Assembly (NCBI GenBank): GCA_016930915.1
Contig: JAFGFU010000001.1
Coordinates: 1 to 64,000 of the forward strand
Reading direction: 5' to 3'
Source of the DNA: Campylobacterales bacterium
Lineage (GTDB): Bacteria > Campylobacterota > Campylobacteria > Campylobacterales > Sulfurospirillaceae
Length of the DNA: 64,000 bases
Part shown: in pieces, positions 1 through 9,394 of the stretch
How positions within the stretch are numbered: the first letter of the stretch is position 1
How the letters are laid out: each line of letters opens with the position of its first letter
The notes under the pieces: model-generated
What the model was told of the DNA's origin: nothing
Databases searched by the model: none
The model's input: only the letters and a program-made list of their open reading frames with translations
Made by a program: the position numbers and the translations under genes

Positions 1-256
1 AAACAAGAACAAACTTTGTCCAACATTAACTGCTAATATGGGAACAGGGGGGCATAATGTGCCTCTTATTAAAGACAATTTTGGAATAAGAAAGTTAACT
101 CCTGCTGAATGTTTAAACTTTCAAGGATTTCCAAAAACATTTAGTTTTCCAGATATCCCGCAAAGTCAAAAATATAAACAAGTTGGAAATTCAATTTCTG
201 TACCCGTTGTTACACAAATTATTTATAATATTTTAGTGGAGCTTGAAAATGTATGA
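1..256 (+). CDS. DNA (cytosine-5-)methyltransferase, C-terminal part (cut by window start)
   Basis: The reading frame is open from base 2, so the gene begins upstream of the window; about 84 C-terminal codons are visible. They carry the end of the target-recognition region and the last conserved blocks of C5-cytosine methyltransferases: LTANMGTGG, then RKLTPAECLNFQGFP (motif IX-like), then QVGNSISVPVV (motif X). The enzyme transfers a methyl group from S-adenosylmethionine to C5 of cytosine and should protect the host from the endonuclease that follows at once. The stop codon overlaps the start of that gene, so the two are translationally coupled. The stretch is visibly richer in A/T than the housekeeping genes after 1393, which fits lateral transfer. 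The family call is firm; the specificity cannot be read from this fragment. Confidence 0.9.
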   Translation, partial: NKNKLCPTLTANMGTGGHNVPLIKDNFGIRKLTPAECLNFQGFPKTFSFPDIPQSQKYKQVGNSISVPVVTQIIYNILVELENV

Positions 257-1379
257 TAGCGAACAACAAAAGCAATACGAAAATTTATTAAAGGCTTTTT
301 CTTCGTTGACAAAGTTGTTTTCAGATAATAATCAGCCATACTTAGAATATAGAGCAATGGAAAATATTTATTGCAAAAGTTTCAATGCCATTAATTTAGC
401 AAGAGAAGATGGTGCATTTGATGCAAAAATTGGAGATATAGGAATAGGGCTTAAAACATTTGGTATTAAAGATAATAGTGTTGAAAAAGTTGCAGAATTT
501 AATAAATATTCTTATGAACTAAAAAAATTAGATAAGGATACATTGGCTCAACGATTAGCTATTTTAAGAAATGAAAGAATTATTACAGCGACGAATCTTC
601 ATAGTCTAACAAAAAGAATATATCATTGCATTGGGCGTTATAAAAATGAATTAGTTGTTTTTGAAACAGAATATCCTTTAATAGATATTGGGTCATTATC
701 GCATATTAAGCAAACTGATAAGAGCCTGTTCTTTAAAGATAGAGATCATGAGTATAGATTTAATTTCTCTAAAAGCGTTTTAATGAAAAAATTTTCACTA
801 GAACAATCAACTATTATTTCAAAAATTGATATTAAAATATTTGAGAATCCTTATGACGCAATTTTACGATTACTTGATTTAATACCATGTTCAGTAAATG
901 AAACTAATCATACAAATGAGTACGTGATATTACCTTTATACTCTACAAGAAATAAACATAAAAAAGAAGTTCAAGAAAGAGCAGGGTTAAATCAGTGGAA
1001 TGCAAATGGCGAAAAACGAAAACGAAAGTTTGGTGAAATTTATATACCAATACCTGCAAAGGTTAGAGACTTAAAAAAAGATTTTTTCCCTTTGCGTGAC
1101 ATATCATTTAATTTAAAAACACCTGATGGTTCAATACTTAGTGCTAAAGTTTGTCAAGATGGTTCAAAAGCACTTATGACAAATCCAAACAATGCTATGT
1201 CTGACTGGCTATTAAAAAAGGTTTTTGGATTAAAAGAATGGGAACTATTGACTTATGAAAAATTACAAAATACAGGTTTTGATTCAGTCAAAATTATTAA
1301 ACTTGATTCATTAAATTTTGAAATCACCTTATCCAATCTTGATAGTTATGAAGATTGGATAGAACAAGAAGATAAATAA
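249..1379 (+). CDS. Type II restriction endonuclease, NgoFVII-like, with C-terminal B3-type domain
   Basis: Likely the nuclease partner of the methyltransferase that overlaps its start. I chose ATG 249 (376 aa) because GGAG at 238-241 sits 7 nt before it; the in-frame TTG at 243 is too close to that site. Residues about 30-71 hold a conserved block (PYLEYRAMENIYC, then DAKIGDIGIGLKTF) that I recall from endonucleases of this family. The C-terminal part (EIYIPIPAKV, FFPLRD, LSAKVCQDGSKALMTNP, WLLKKVFGL) resembles the NgoFVII C-terminal B3 DNA-binding domain. I cannot assign the catalytic residues: no clean HKD motif is visible and the acidic residues before GLK only loosely fit a PD-(D/E)XK core. 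The A/T-rich composition suggests acquisition by transfer. The gene ends 13 nt before the next one with no terminator. Confidence 0.72.
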   Translation: MYDSEQQKQYENLLKAFSSLTKLFSDNNQPYLEYRAMENIYCKSFNAINLAREDGAFDAKIGDIGIGLKTFGIKDNSVEKVAEFNKYSYELKKLDKDTLAQRLAILRNERIITATNLHSLTKRIYHCIGRYKNELVVFETEYPLIDIGSLSHIKQTDKSLFFKDRDHEYRFNFSKSVLMKKFSLEQSTIISKIDIKIFENPYDAILRLLDLIPCSVNETNHTNEYVILPLYSTRNKHKKEVQERAGLNQWNANGEKRKRKFGEIYIPIPAKVRDLKKDFFPLRDISFNLKTPDGSILSAKVCQDGSKALMTNPNNAMSDWLLKKVFGLKEWELLTYEKLQNTGFDSVKIIKLDSLNFEITLSNLDSYEDWIEQEDK

Positions 1380-1392
1380 AAAAGGAAAACCA

Positions 1393-2523
1393 TTGCATTT
1401 TCAACCCTATCCCTTTGAAAAATTAAGTGAATTACTCAAAGATATTACGCCAAACAGTGCGTATCCAGCGGTTTCTTTAACCATTGGTGAACCGCAGTTT
1501 GATACGCCTGATTTTATCCAAGAAGCCTTGAAGCAAAACAGCGCTCTTTTAAATAAATACCCCAAATCCTTAGGGGAAGTCTGTGTGAATGAAGCACAGC
1601 GTAGTTTTGTGAAAAAGCGTTTTGGTGTGGAACTAAAAGCCAGTGAGCTTATTTCAACCTTTGGAACCAGAGAAGTGTTGTTTAATTTTCCACAATACTT
1701 TTTATTCGATAAACCAAACCCTGTGATGGCGTACACCAACCCTTTTTATCAGATTTATGAAGGCTCAGCCATTGCGAGTCGTGCAAACGTGATTCATCTT
1801 AATCTTACCAAAGAGAATGCCTTTAAGCCTGATATGAATATACCTGAGCTTCAAAATGCGGATGTGATTATTTTAAATTTCCCGAACAATCCAACGACTT
1901 CCACGCTCTCTTTAGAGGAGTTGGGCGAATGGGTACGTTTTGCGCTCAAACATGATATTGTGCTCTTAAACGATGAGTGTTACAGCGAAATTTATGCTGA
2001 AACAAAGCCTGTATCGCTTTTAGAAGCCTCTTTACATGTAGGAAATCACAGCTTTAAAAATGTATTGGTGGTCAATTCCATCTCTAAACGAAGCTCAGCT
2101 CCTAGTTTGCGTTCAGGTTTTATTGCAGGAGATGCGACGATTTTAAAAGGCTATGCACAGTATCGAACCTATGTGGGTATGGGCATTCCCATGCCAATTC
2201 AAATGGCTTCAGCCCTTGCATGGAGCGATATGGAACATGTGGAACACACCCGCAAAGAGTACGCTAAAAATCTCTCTCTAACACAGGAAATTTTGGGTGT
2301 TGCAAAAGTGGATGCTACCTTTTACGTTTGGTTGGAAGTAAAAGACGATATAGCCTTTACATGTAAACTCTATGAGGCAAAAAACATCAAAGTTTTACCA
2401 GGGCGATTTTTAGGACGTGAGGGCATGGGCGAGGGATATGTGCGCATTGCTCTGGTGGAAAACAGTGAAAAAACCGAAAAAATTTTAAAAGAAATTGCAG
2501 CATTTATGAAGGAAAATTATTGA
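1393..2523 (+). CDS. PLP-dependent aminotransferase, probable succinyldiaminopimelate transaminase (DapC-type)
   Basis: A 376-aa fold-type I aminotransferase of the aspartate aminotransferase family. NFPNNPT (162-168) is the conserved turn, D194 in NDECYSEIY should bind the pyridine nitrogen, K232 in SISKRSS should be the Schiff-base lysine and R240 should bind the substrate carboxylate. The start is TTG 1393, preceded by AAGGAAA at 1382-1388; there is no better ATG. In Campylobacter relatives this murC neighbour is assigned to N-succinyl-diaminopimelate transamination, and dapE lies 4 kb downstream, so lysine/meso-DAP synthesis is the most likely role. That substrate is inferred from context; a general aspartate-type transaminase is possible. 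It overlaps murC by 4 nt. A TTACATGTAA palindrome (2357) encodes part of FTCK. Confidence 0.8.
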   Translation: MHFQPYPFEKLSELLKDITPNSAYPAVSLTIGEPQFDTPDFIQEALKQNSALLNKYPKSLGEVCVNEAQRSFVKKRFGVELKASELISTFGTREVLFNFPQYFLFDKPNPVMAYTNPFYQIYEGSAIASRANVIHLNLTKENAFKPDMNIPELQNADVIILNFPNNPTTSTLSLEELGEWVRFALKHDIVLLNDECYSEIYAETKPVSLLEASLHVGNHSFKNVLVVNSISKRSSAPSLRSGFIAGDATILKGYAQYRTYVGMGIPMPIQMASALAWSDMEHVEHTRKEYAKNLSLTQEILGVAKVDATFYVWLEVKDDIAFTCKLYEAKNIKVLPGRFLGREGMGEGYVRIALVENSEKTEKILKEIAAFMKENY

Positions 2524-3833
2524 AAAGAAGAGTTCATTTTGTAGGTATTGGGGGCATTGGACTCTCTGCTTTAGCGAAATATTTAAAGCAAGAGGGTTAT
2601 GAGATTACAGGCTCGGATATTAAAGCAACAAAAATTACAGCGGGCTTAGAAGAGTTAGGAATTCCTGTGCGTATTCCCCACGATGCGGATTGTATTAATG
2701 ACCAAGATTTGGTGGTTTACTCAGCGGTGATTAAACCTGATAACGTTGAGCTTATTCGTGCGCATGAAAAAGGAATCACCATTATGCCACGCCGTGAAGC
2801 ACTGTTGTTTATTTTAAAAGACAGACGGGTTTTCTCCGTCTGTGGCGCACACGGTAAAAGTACTACCAGTGCGATGCTTGCCTCATTGATTGAGGGCTCT
2901 TTGGTCATTGGGGCGGAGAGTAAGCAGTATGGCACCAATATGTACTACAAGGAGGGCAATAATGTCATTTTTGAAGCCGATGAGAGCGATGAGAGTTTTT
3001 TAAATTCAAATCCTTACGTGGCGGTTGTGCCTAATGCTGAGCCTGAGCATATGGAGTATTATAACTACGATTTAAACCGTTTTTATGGGGCGTATCGCCA
3101 TTTTTTACAGAGTGCGAAGATTCGTGTGATTAACGCAGAAGATGAGTTTTTGAGTACACTGAGTGAGCTTGAGGCAACCAGACTCTATCCTAGTAAGGAC
3201 ATTAAAAACATTCAAACTCTGATGCATGAGGGTGAGCCGTATACCTCTTTTGAGCTGAAAGATTTGGGGCGTTTTGAGGTGTGGGGCATTGGAGCGCATA
3301 TGGCGCTGAATGCCTCATTGGCCATTTTAGCAGCGTTGCATGAGATGGATGTGGAGAGTGTGCGTACAAAACTCAAATTTTACAAAGGCATTAAAAAGCG
3401 TTTTGATATTATTGCCAAAGAGGAGAATTTTGCGCTGATTGATGATTATGGGCATCATCCAACGGAGATTAAAGCAACGCTTAATTCAGCGAAAATCTAT
3501 GCTAATTTAATGGGCTTTAAAAAAGTAACGGCGATTTGGCAACCACACAAATACTCACGCACCATTGATAATTTGCAGAGTTTTGTCTCCTGTTTTGAAG
3601 GCGTGGATGAGCTAGTGATTTTACCTGTGTGGAAGGCGGGTGAAAAAGAGGTATTTATTGATTTTGAAGCAGAGTTTGCACGCTATAAACCACTTTTTGC
3701 GCCTCGCATTTACCGAAAAAATGATAGTATAGAGGTATGCCCAAACGAAGCAAATCAGCGTGTGTTTGATGAGGGATTAGTGATTAGTTTTGGTGCGGGC
3801 GATATTACCTATCAACTTCGAGGAGTGATCTGA
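2520..3833 (+). CDS. murC: UDP-N-acetylmuramate--L-alanine ligase
   Basis: MurC adds L-alanine to UDP-MurNAc using ATP, the first amino acid of the peptidoglycan stem peptide, in the cytoplasm. At 437 aa it is near family length. Visible motifs are the N-terminal nucleotide-binding GIGGIGLSALA (9-19), the Mur ligase P-loop GAHGKSTT (109-116), NAEPEHMEYYN in the central domain and DDYGHHPTEI at about 305, which is typical of MurC. It starts at TTG 2520, sharing TTGA with the stop of the aminotransferase, so the two are probably co-translated. Its stop overlaps the start of the next small membrane protein. Confidence 0.96.
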   Translation: MKRRVHFVGIGGIGLSALAKYLKQEGYEITGSDIKATKITAGLEELGIPVRIPHDADCINDQDLVVYSAVIKPDNVELIRAHEKGITIMPRREALLFILKDRRVFSVCGAHGKSTTSAMLASLIEGSLVIGAESKQYGTNMYYKEGNNVIFEADESDESFLNSNPYVAVVPNAEPEHMEYYNYDLNRFYGAYRHFLQSAKIRVINAEDEFLSTLSELEATRLYPSKDIKNIQTLMHEGEPYTSFELKDLGRFEVWGIGAHMALNASLAILAALHEMDVESVRTKLKFYKGIKKRFDIIAKEENFALIDDYGHHPTEIKATLNSAKIYANLMGFKKVTAIWQPHKYSRTIDNLQSFVSCFEGVDELVILPVWKAGEKEVFIDFEAEFARYKPLFAPRIYRKNDSIEVCPNEANQRVFDEGLVISFGAGDITYQLRGVI

Positions 3834-4174
3834 TGCAATTTTTACTCTTTATTGGGATAGCTTTATTTCTCAGTGCTCTTTGGTACGCTAACAATGAGGC
3901 TCTTTCAAAACGAAATAAACAAATACTGTTGGTTTTGATTGTTTTAACCATTGGCAGTGGTGGTGTGTATGAGTGGCAAAATGATAAAAAAAGTGCCCAC
4001 AATAGAGAGATGGCAAACGCCTTTAAACAAGGCAAAACTTTGCTTTGTAAAGATAAAGAAATTAGCAATGAAAGCTTTATTTTTGTGAGTGGAACACAGA
4101 GTTTTATTCCCAATGAAAACAATACAAATGACAAAGGTGTTGTCATTGACATTTTTACATGTAAACTCAAATAA
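3833..4174 (+). CDS. Small conserved membrane protein of the murC-mutS2 operon
   Basis: 113 aa with two hydrophobic segments near the N terminus (about residues 2-18 and 29-47), then a polar C-terminal domain with no motif I recognise. A small integral membrane protein between murC and mutS2 is also found in Campylobacter, so it is a real and conserved gene of unknown function. The start shares a base with the murC stop. The last residues (FTCKLK) are encoded by a TTTACATGTAAA palindrome at 4154-4165, an example of the iterated motif forming the end of a protein. Confidence 0.75.
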   Translation: MQFLLFIGIALFLSALWYANNEALSKRNKQILLVLIVLTIGSGGVYEWQNDKKSAHNREMANAFKQGKTLLCKDKEISNESFIFVSGTQSFIPNENNTNDKGVVIDIFTCKLK

Positions 4175-4176
4175 GC

Positions 4177-6378
4177 ATGGAAAAGCTTTTTTCAAAACTT
4201 GATTTGGTTGATTATGCAAGCTCATTTAAGCATTTTTTAGCCCGTGAAAAACCTCTGTTTATGGAGGGTGATGCCAATTTACATTATAAGCTGATTCATG
4301 AACTTCTGATGCGTGATCGCTTAAAGCCTTTGCCTGAAGTGCCTAATTTAGATGTGGCACTGATGCATTTGAGTAAAATGGGTGTGCTAAGGCTTAGCGA
4401 AATTTTTGCCTTTGTGCAGATGATTGCTTACTTTCTCTACCTCAAATCCATTTTACGTGAGCAGAGTTTGGGTGAGTGGATGGAGCGTATTTTAATTCCC
4501 GAAGAGCTTCAACGAATTTGTGACTATTTTGATGACAAAGGCGAGCTTAAGGCGAGTGTGGATGAACAGTTTGCGCATATTGCTAAAAGCTTGAAGATGG
4601 TTAAAGAGGAGATGAACTCTACGCTGAGACGTCTCATCTCCACCGAGAAAATTGCCCTGTATTTAGCCGATAAACAGATACATTACATCAACAACCAAGA
4701 AGCGCTTTTAGTGCGTGGTGGGTTCAATCATGTCTTAAAAGGCAATGTCATTGGGCGCAGTAGCAGTGGCTTTTTTTACGTGGTTCCAGAAGCACTCTCA
4801 AAATTGGTCAGTCGTGAAAGTGAACTTTTAGATAAAAAAGAGGAGTTGGTCTACACCTATGCCAAACAGATCTCTTCGCTTTTTAGCAAGCAGTTAAAAT
4901 TTTTAGCCTTTGCGAACAAAGAGTTTGACCGTTTTGATGCTTATTATGCCAGAGTCGCTTATGCCAGAGAAAAAGATATGGATTTTGTGCTTCCTTCCAA
5001 AGGCAATGCCTTAAAACTGGAAAATTTTGCGCATCCAGCCCTCTTGCATCCCAAGCCCATCAGCATTGACTTTAGTAAACAGGTGCTCATGATAACAGGG
5101 GTGAATGCGGGTGGAAAGACCATGCTTTTAAAGTCTATACTTTCAGCTGCCATTTTAAGTAAATACCTCCTGCCTATGCGCATTGATGCAAAACACTCCG
5201 CCATAGGCTCATTTAAAGAGGTGTTTGCCATTTTAGATGACCCTCAAAATGTGAAAAATGACATCTCAACCTTTGCAGGGCGCATGAGCGAATTTAGCAA
5301 ACTCTTTGGAAAAAAAGCAACGCTTGTGGGTGTCGATGAGATCGAATTAGGAACAGATGCCGATGAAGCGGCCAATCTTTTTAAAGTGATGATTGAAAAA
5401 CTCATTGATAAAGAGATGAAAATCGTCATCACGACCCACCATAAACGCTTAGCTTCTCTTTTAGCGACACATCCTGAGGTAGAGCTTTTAGCTGCCATTT
5501 ACGATGAAAAAACGGAATGTCCCACGTACAGTTTTTTAAAAGGAACCATAGGGAAAAGTTACGCCTTTGAAACCGCTCTTCGGTATGGGATTCCCCAAAC
5601 ACTCGTGGCAGAGGCGAGAGTGTTGTACGGTGAAGATAAAGAAAAACTCAATGATTTGATTCAAAAGAACATTGATTTGGAGCTCAAAATGCGCCAAACT
5701 TCTGAAGAGTTAGAGGCAAAGTTGCATGAAGTTGAAAAGCTCAAACTGTCGTTAAAAGATGAAAAAGAGCGGGTCAAAGATGAGTTTGAACTGGCGTATT
5801 CTAAGATGGCAAAAGAGTTTCAAGAAGCCATTGGTGAAGCCAAAAAAGCCATTAAAAGTACCGATACCAAAGAGTCGCATCGTCTTTTAAATAAAGCCAA
5901 TCAACTCCATCAAGAGACCAAAAAAGTGATTCCAGAGCATAAGCCTGAACCTTTGGTGGTGGGTGATAGAATTAAATATGGAAGCTCAAAAGGTGTGATT
6001 AAGAGCATTAAAAAAGAAGAGGCGATGATTGAGTGCGATGGCATTAGCCTTCGTGTGCCTCTCTCCAAGCTTAAGCGCAGTGGCAGTCAGCCCAAAGTTC
6101 AACGTGCGGGAGTGAGTATCTCCAAAGAGACACCTAGCGCTTCGATGATTTTAGATTTGCATGGACTAAGGGCTGATGAAGCGATAGAGCGGCTCGATAA
6201 ATTCTTAAGCGACGCCTTAATGAGTGGGTTTGATGAGGTGTTGGTCTATCATGGTATTGGGACGGGCAAACTTGCTTATGCGGTGAGAACCTTTTTAAGT
6301 AGCTATCCTGCGCTTGTTTCGTATGGTGATGCGCCAATTAACATGGGTGGTTTTGGTGCCACGCTGATTAAGCTTTAA
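4177..6378 (+). CDS. mutS2: Endonuclease MutS2 (anti-recombination / ribosome-rescue ATPase with Smr domain)
   Basis: 733 aa. A MutS-type core and ATPase (Walker A ITGVNAGGKT at about 305-314; Walker B LVGVDEIELGT at about 382-392) is followed by a long charged coiled coil (about 485-590). A C-terminal Smr nuclease domain holds LDLHGLRADEA (about 658) and HGIGTGKL. It lacks the mismatch-recognition domain of MutS1. In Helicobacter, MutS2 suppresses homologous recombination and aids oxidative DNA repair; in Bacillus it also acts on collided ribosomes. It begins 2 nt after the preceding stop and shows no strong ribosome site, suggesting translational coupling. Confidence 0.94.
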   Translation: MEKLFSKLDLVDYASSFKHFLAREKPLFMEGDANLHYKLIHELLMRDRLKPLPEVPNLDVALMHLSKMGVLRLSEIFAFVQMIAYFLYLKSILREQSLGEWMERILIPEELQRICDYFDDKGELKASVDEQFAHIAKSLKMVKEEMNSTLRRLISTEKIALYLADKQIHYINNQEALLVRGGFNHVLKGNVIGRSSSGFFYVVPEALSKLVSRESELLDKKEELVYTYAKQISSLFSKQLKFLAFANKEFDRFDAYYARVAYAREKDMDFVLPSKGNALKLENFAHPALLHPKPISIDFSKQVLMITGVNAGGKTMLLKSILSAAILSKYLLPMRIDAKHSAIGSFKEVFAILDDPQNVKNDISTFAGRMSEFSKLFGKKATLVGVDEIELGTDADEAANLFKVMIEKLIDKEMKIVITTHHKRLASLLATHPEVELLAAIYDEKTECPTYSFLKGTIGKSYAFETALRYGIPQTLVAEARVLYGEDKEKLNDLIQKNIDLELKMRQTSEELEAKLHEVEKLKLSLKDEKERVKDEFELAYSKMAKEFQEAIGEAKKAIKSTDTKESHRLLNKANQLHQETKKVIPEHKPEPLVVGDRIKYGSSKGVIKSIKKEEAMIECDGISLRVPLSKLKRSGSQPKVQRAGVSISKETPSASMILDLHGLRADEAIERLDKFLSDALMSGFDEVLVYHGIGTGKLAYAVRTFLSSYPALVSYGDAPINMGGFGATLIKL

Positions 6379-6449
6379 AAAATCTTGAGAGAAAAAGATA
6401 ACCTTAAAAAGAGAATGAATTTTAAACAAGACTCTTTTAGAATGGAAAA

Positions 6450-7565
6450 ATGATGATAAAAACAGATGAACTTTTTTTAAAACTTTTACGATATGTTTCA
6501 ATCACGCCTGAAGAGGATGGCGCATTTGCGTTTATAAAAGAGTACTTGAGTGATTTTGAAGTGATTGAAGTCAATGTAGAAGAGACGAAAAATCTTTTTT
6601 TATACAAACGTTTTGGAGAGGGTCCTCATCTCTGCTTTGCGGGGCATCTTGATGTTGTTCCTCCTGGGCAAGGATGGGAAAGCAATCCTTTTGAGCCTGT
6701 GGTCAAAGAGGGTGTGGTCTATGCCAGAGGGGCGCAAGATATGAAAAGTGGCGTGTGTGCTTTTGTACAAGCACTTAAAGGGGCAAAAAGCTTTAATGGT
6801 ACACTCTCAGCTCTTTTAACCAGCGATGAAGAGGGCGATGCGAAGCATGGAACGATAGAGGTGCTTAAGCTTTTAAAAGAGCGTTCATTTTTGCCTGATT
6901 ATGCCATTGTGGCGGAACCAACGTCTGAGAAAGTGTTTGGCGATGCGATAAAAGTAGGACGAAGAGGTTCCATTAATGGTGTGATTGAGATAAGAGGGAA
7001 GCAGGGGCATGCGGCTTATCCTGAAAAAGCCATCAACCCTGTGCATCAAATAGCTCCCGTTTTATCAAAACTTGCAGGACATCAACTCGATGCAGGAGAT
7101 GAATTTTTTGCACCTTCAATGATGGTTATCACCGATATAAGAGGTGGAATGGAGGTGAGCAATGTCACCCCGCAAAATTTAAAAATTATGTTTAATGTAC
7201 GAAACTCCACCAAAACGACGGCTGAGGCAATTGATGCGTATGTGAAAGAGGTTTTAAACGGGCTTGATTTTACGCTACGTTTAAATCAAACCGCACATCC
7301 TTTTGTTACATGTAAAGACGCTTGGATTGTTAAAGCGGTTGAAAAAGCACTCTTACATGTAACGAAAAAGTCCCCTAAACTCTCCACGGCTGGAGGTACA
7401 AGCGATGCACGTTTTTTTGGTGCGTTTGGGGTAGCAACTATTGAGTGTGGGGTGGTAAACGATACTATTCATGCCCCTAATGAGTGTTGTCCCTTAAGCG
7501 AAGTAGAAGCGCTTGAAGCTGTTTTTAACCATGTGATTGAACATTTTAAAAAGGAAGAAAAATGA
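6450..7565 (+). CDS. dapE: Succinyl-diaminopimelate desuccinylase
   Basis: An M20-family zinc amidohydrolase of 371 aa that hydrolyses N-succinyl-LL-diaminopimelate to LL-DAP and succinate in lysine and peptidoglycan synthesis. Metal-site motifs are GHLDVVPPG (about 66-74), ARGAQDMKSG (about 92-101) and the catalytic DEEGDA (about 127); RRGSINGVIEI and GGTSDARFF mark the dimerisation and C-terminal metal regions. It starts at ATG 6450 or the adjacent ATG 6453. The stop shares ATGA with ridA. Two exact TTACATGTAA palindromes lie only 47 nt apart inside the gene (7306, read VTCK; 7353, read LHVT). It is the functional partner of the DapC-type transaminase at 1393. Confidence 0.95.
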   Translation: MMIKTDELFLKLLRYVSITPEEDGAFAFIKEYLSDFEVIEVNVEETKNLFLYKRFGEGPHLCFAGHLDVVPPGQGWESNPFEPVVKEGVVYARGAQDMKSGVCAFVQALKGAKSFNGTLSALLTSDEEGDAKHGTIEVLKLLKERSFLPDYAIVAEPTSEKVFGDAIKVGRRGSINGVIEIRGKQGHAAYPEKAINPVHQIAPVLSKLAGHQLDAGDEFFAPSMMVITDIRGGMEVSNVTPQNLKIMFNVRNSTKTTAEAIDAYVKEVLNGLDFTLRLNQTAHPFVTCKDAWIVKAVEKALLHVTKKSPKLSTAGGTSDARFFGAFGVATIECGVVNDTIHAPNECCPLSEVEALEAVFNHVIEHFKKEEK

Positions 7566-7936
7566 ATGTTATCTCAACTCCCAATGCACCCTGCGCTATT
7601 GGACCTTATTCTCAAGCGATTGTCGCTAATGGGATGGTTTTTACCTCAGGTCAAATTGCCCTGCGTCCTGATGGTACGTTTTTAGAAGGTGATGTAATTG
7701 CCCAAACAACGCAGGTATTGGAAAATCTAAGTGCGGTATTGACTGAGGCGAAAAGCGGTTTAAATTATGTGGTTAAAACCACCATTTTTTTAGCCAATAT
7801 GGAAGATTTTGCCAGTGTCAATGAAGTGTATGGAAACTTTTTTGGTGACCACAAGCCTGCACGCAGTACCGTAGCGGTTAAGACCTTACCCAAAAATGCT
7901 TTGGTCGAAATTGAAGCGATTGCTTTACAATCTTAA
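7562..7936 (+). CDS. ridA: RidA-family reactive imine/enamine deaminase
   Basis: 124 aa, the normal size for the YjgF/YER057c/UK114 family. RidA hydrolyses reactive enamine/imine intermediates formed by PLP enzymes such as threonine dehydratase. Diagnostic stretches are APCAIGPYSQAI near the N terminus, FTSGQIALRPDG, and the C-terminal signature ARSTVAVKTLPKNALVEIEAIA. It overlaps dapE by 4 nt (ATGA), so it is expressed with the DAP genes. The family assignment is firm; the exact substrate is not. Confidence 0.93.
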   Translation: MNVISTPNAPCAIGPYSQAIVANGMVFTSGQIALRPDGTFLEGDVIAQTTQVLENLSAVLTEAKSGLNYVVKTTIFLANMEDFASVNEVYGNFFGDHKPARSTVAVKTLPKNALVEIEAIALQS

Positions 7937-7992
7937 AGTGTATGAACTAGTATATTAATGTTAAATTAGTTTAAAGTTTTTGTTGGATGTTT

Positions 7993-7998
7993 TATAAT
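7993..7998 (+). promoter_or_regulatory. Candidate -10 element for mqo
   Basis: TATAAT in the A/T-rich 105-bp gap between ridA and mqo, 43 bp before the mqo start. Epsilonproteobacterial sigma-70 promoters commonly show a clear -10 and no conserved -35, as here. Confidence 0.5.
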
Positions 7999-8041
7999 AA
8001 AATGTGTTACCCTAAAATCTTAGAGTAGGAAGTTTTTTATC

Positions 8042-9382
8042 ATGACAAAAAATCACTATGACGTCTTAGTCATTGGCGGCGGTATCTCAGGAGCAGCTCT
8101 TTTTTATGAGCTTGCCAAATATACAGATATTAAGCGTATTGCACTTGTTGAAAAGTATGATCGTTTAGCAAAACTTAATTCTGCTGGAACTTCCAATTCC
8201 CAAACCATTCACTGTGGTGATATTGAGACAAACTACACCTTAGAGAAAGCAACCAAAGTTAAAGAGACTGCAAGTATGGTCGCAAAGTATTGTGTTCAGC
8301 ATGGTCATCAGGATAAATTTCTGTTTGCTCATCAGAAAATGGCCATTGGTGTAGGTGATGCTGAAGTGGATTATATGCTTAAGCGTTACGAGGATTTTAA
8401 AGAGCTTTATCCTTATTTAGAAGTGTTTGATAAAGAAAAACTTTCCAAGATTGAGCCAAAACTCGTCTTTGACCAGTATGGCAAAGAACGTCCAGAAAAT
8501 ATCGTCGGTGTGGGTGTTGAGGGTGGACAGTACAGTACCGTAGATTTTGGACAAATGACAGAGAGTTTGGTAGAACAAGCTCAAAAGATTGAAGGTAAAG
8601 TTGCCGATGTTTTCTTAAATTCACAAGTGACCAATATCACAAAATTAGGTGATATGCATGTGGTGATGACTAAGGATAAAACCTTTACCGCAGACTTTGT
8701 CGTGGTCAATGCAGGTGCACACTCCCTTTACCTTGCGCACGAGATGGGTTATGGTATGGATTTGGCATGTTTACCAGTAGCTGGAAGCTTTTACATGACC
8801 AAGCAAAAAATGTTGAATGGTAAAGTTTACATGGTTCAGCATCCTAAACTTCCTTTTGCAGCACTGCATGGTGACCCTGATATTTTAGCAGATGGATGTA
8901 CACGTTTTGGACCCACAGCATTGGTTCTTCCCAAATTAGAGCGCTATACAGGGGGTACGTATCTTGATTTTTGGCAGACTTTGCAGTTTGATACGAAAGT
9001 TGCTAAAGTATTTTATGATTTGATGAAAGACAGCGATATTCGCAATTATATTTTAAGAAACTTTTTGTTTGAGGTGCCAAAATACGGGAAAGAACTTTTT
9101 GTTAAAGATGCACGTAAGATTGTCCCTTCTTTGCAGGTTGAGGATATTGAGTATGCGCATCATTTTGGAGGAGTAAGGCCTCAGGTGATTAATAAGACGG
9201 AGCAAAAGTTGATGTTAGGCGAGGCCAGTATTAATCCAGGAACAGGTATTGTTTTTAATATGACACCAAGTCCAGGGGCAACCAGTTGTTTAGGTAATGC
9301 ACGTCGTGATACACGTATTTTATGTGAGTACCTCGGTAAAACATTTAACGAAGAATTGTTCAAACAAGAACTCGTTGATTAA
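8042..9382 (+). CDS. mqo: Malate:quinone oxidoreductase (FAD-dependent)
   Basis: 446 aa. The N terminus has the dinucleotide-binding motif DVLVIGGGISGAAL and an acidic residue ending strand 2 (VEKYD), followed by SAGTSNSQTIHCGD, as in membrane-associated malate:quinone oxidoreductases. The C-terminal HHFGGVRPQ and SPGATSCLGNA stretches close the FAD site. It oxidises malate to oxaloacetate and reduces the quinone pool, replacing soluble malate dehydrogenase in the TCA cycle of many epsilonproteobacteria. It stands alone, with a promoter candidate upstream and an intrinsic terminator after it. Another 2-hydroxyacid:quinone dehydrogenase is the main alternative. Confidence 0.86.
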   Translation: MTKNHYDVLVIGGGISGAALFYELAKYTDIKRIALVEKYDRLAKLNSAGTSNSQTIHCGDIETNYTLEKATKVKETASMVAKYCVQHGHQDKFLFAHQKMAIGVGDAEVDYMLKRYEDFKELYPYLEVFDKEKLSKIEPKLVFDQYGKERPENIVGVGVEGGQYSTVDFGQMTESLVEQAQKIEGKVADVFLNSQVTNITKLGDMHVVMTKDKTFTADFVVVNAGAHSLYLAHEMGYGMDLACLPVAGSFYMTKQKMLNGKVYMVQHPKLPFAALHGDPDILADGCTRFGPTALVLPKLERYTGGTYLDFWQTLQFDTKVAKVFYDLMKDSDIRNYILRNFLFEVPKYGKELFVKDARKIVPSLQVEDIEYAHHFGGVRPQVINKTEQKLMLGEASINPGTGIVFNMTPSPGATSCLGNARRDTRILCEYLGKTFNEELFKQELVD

Positions 9383-9394
9383 AACTCTTAAGAA

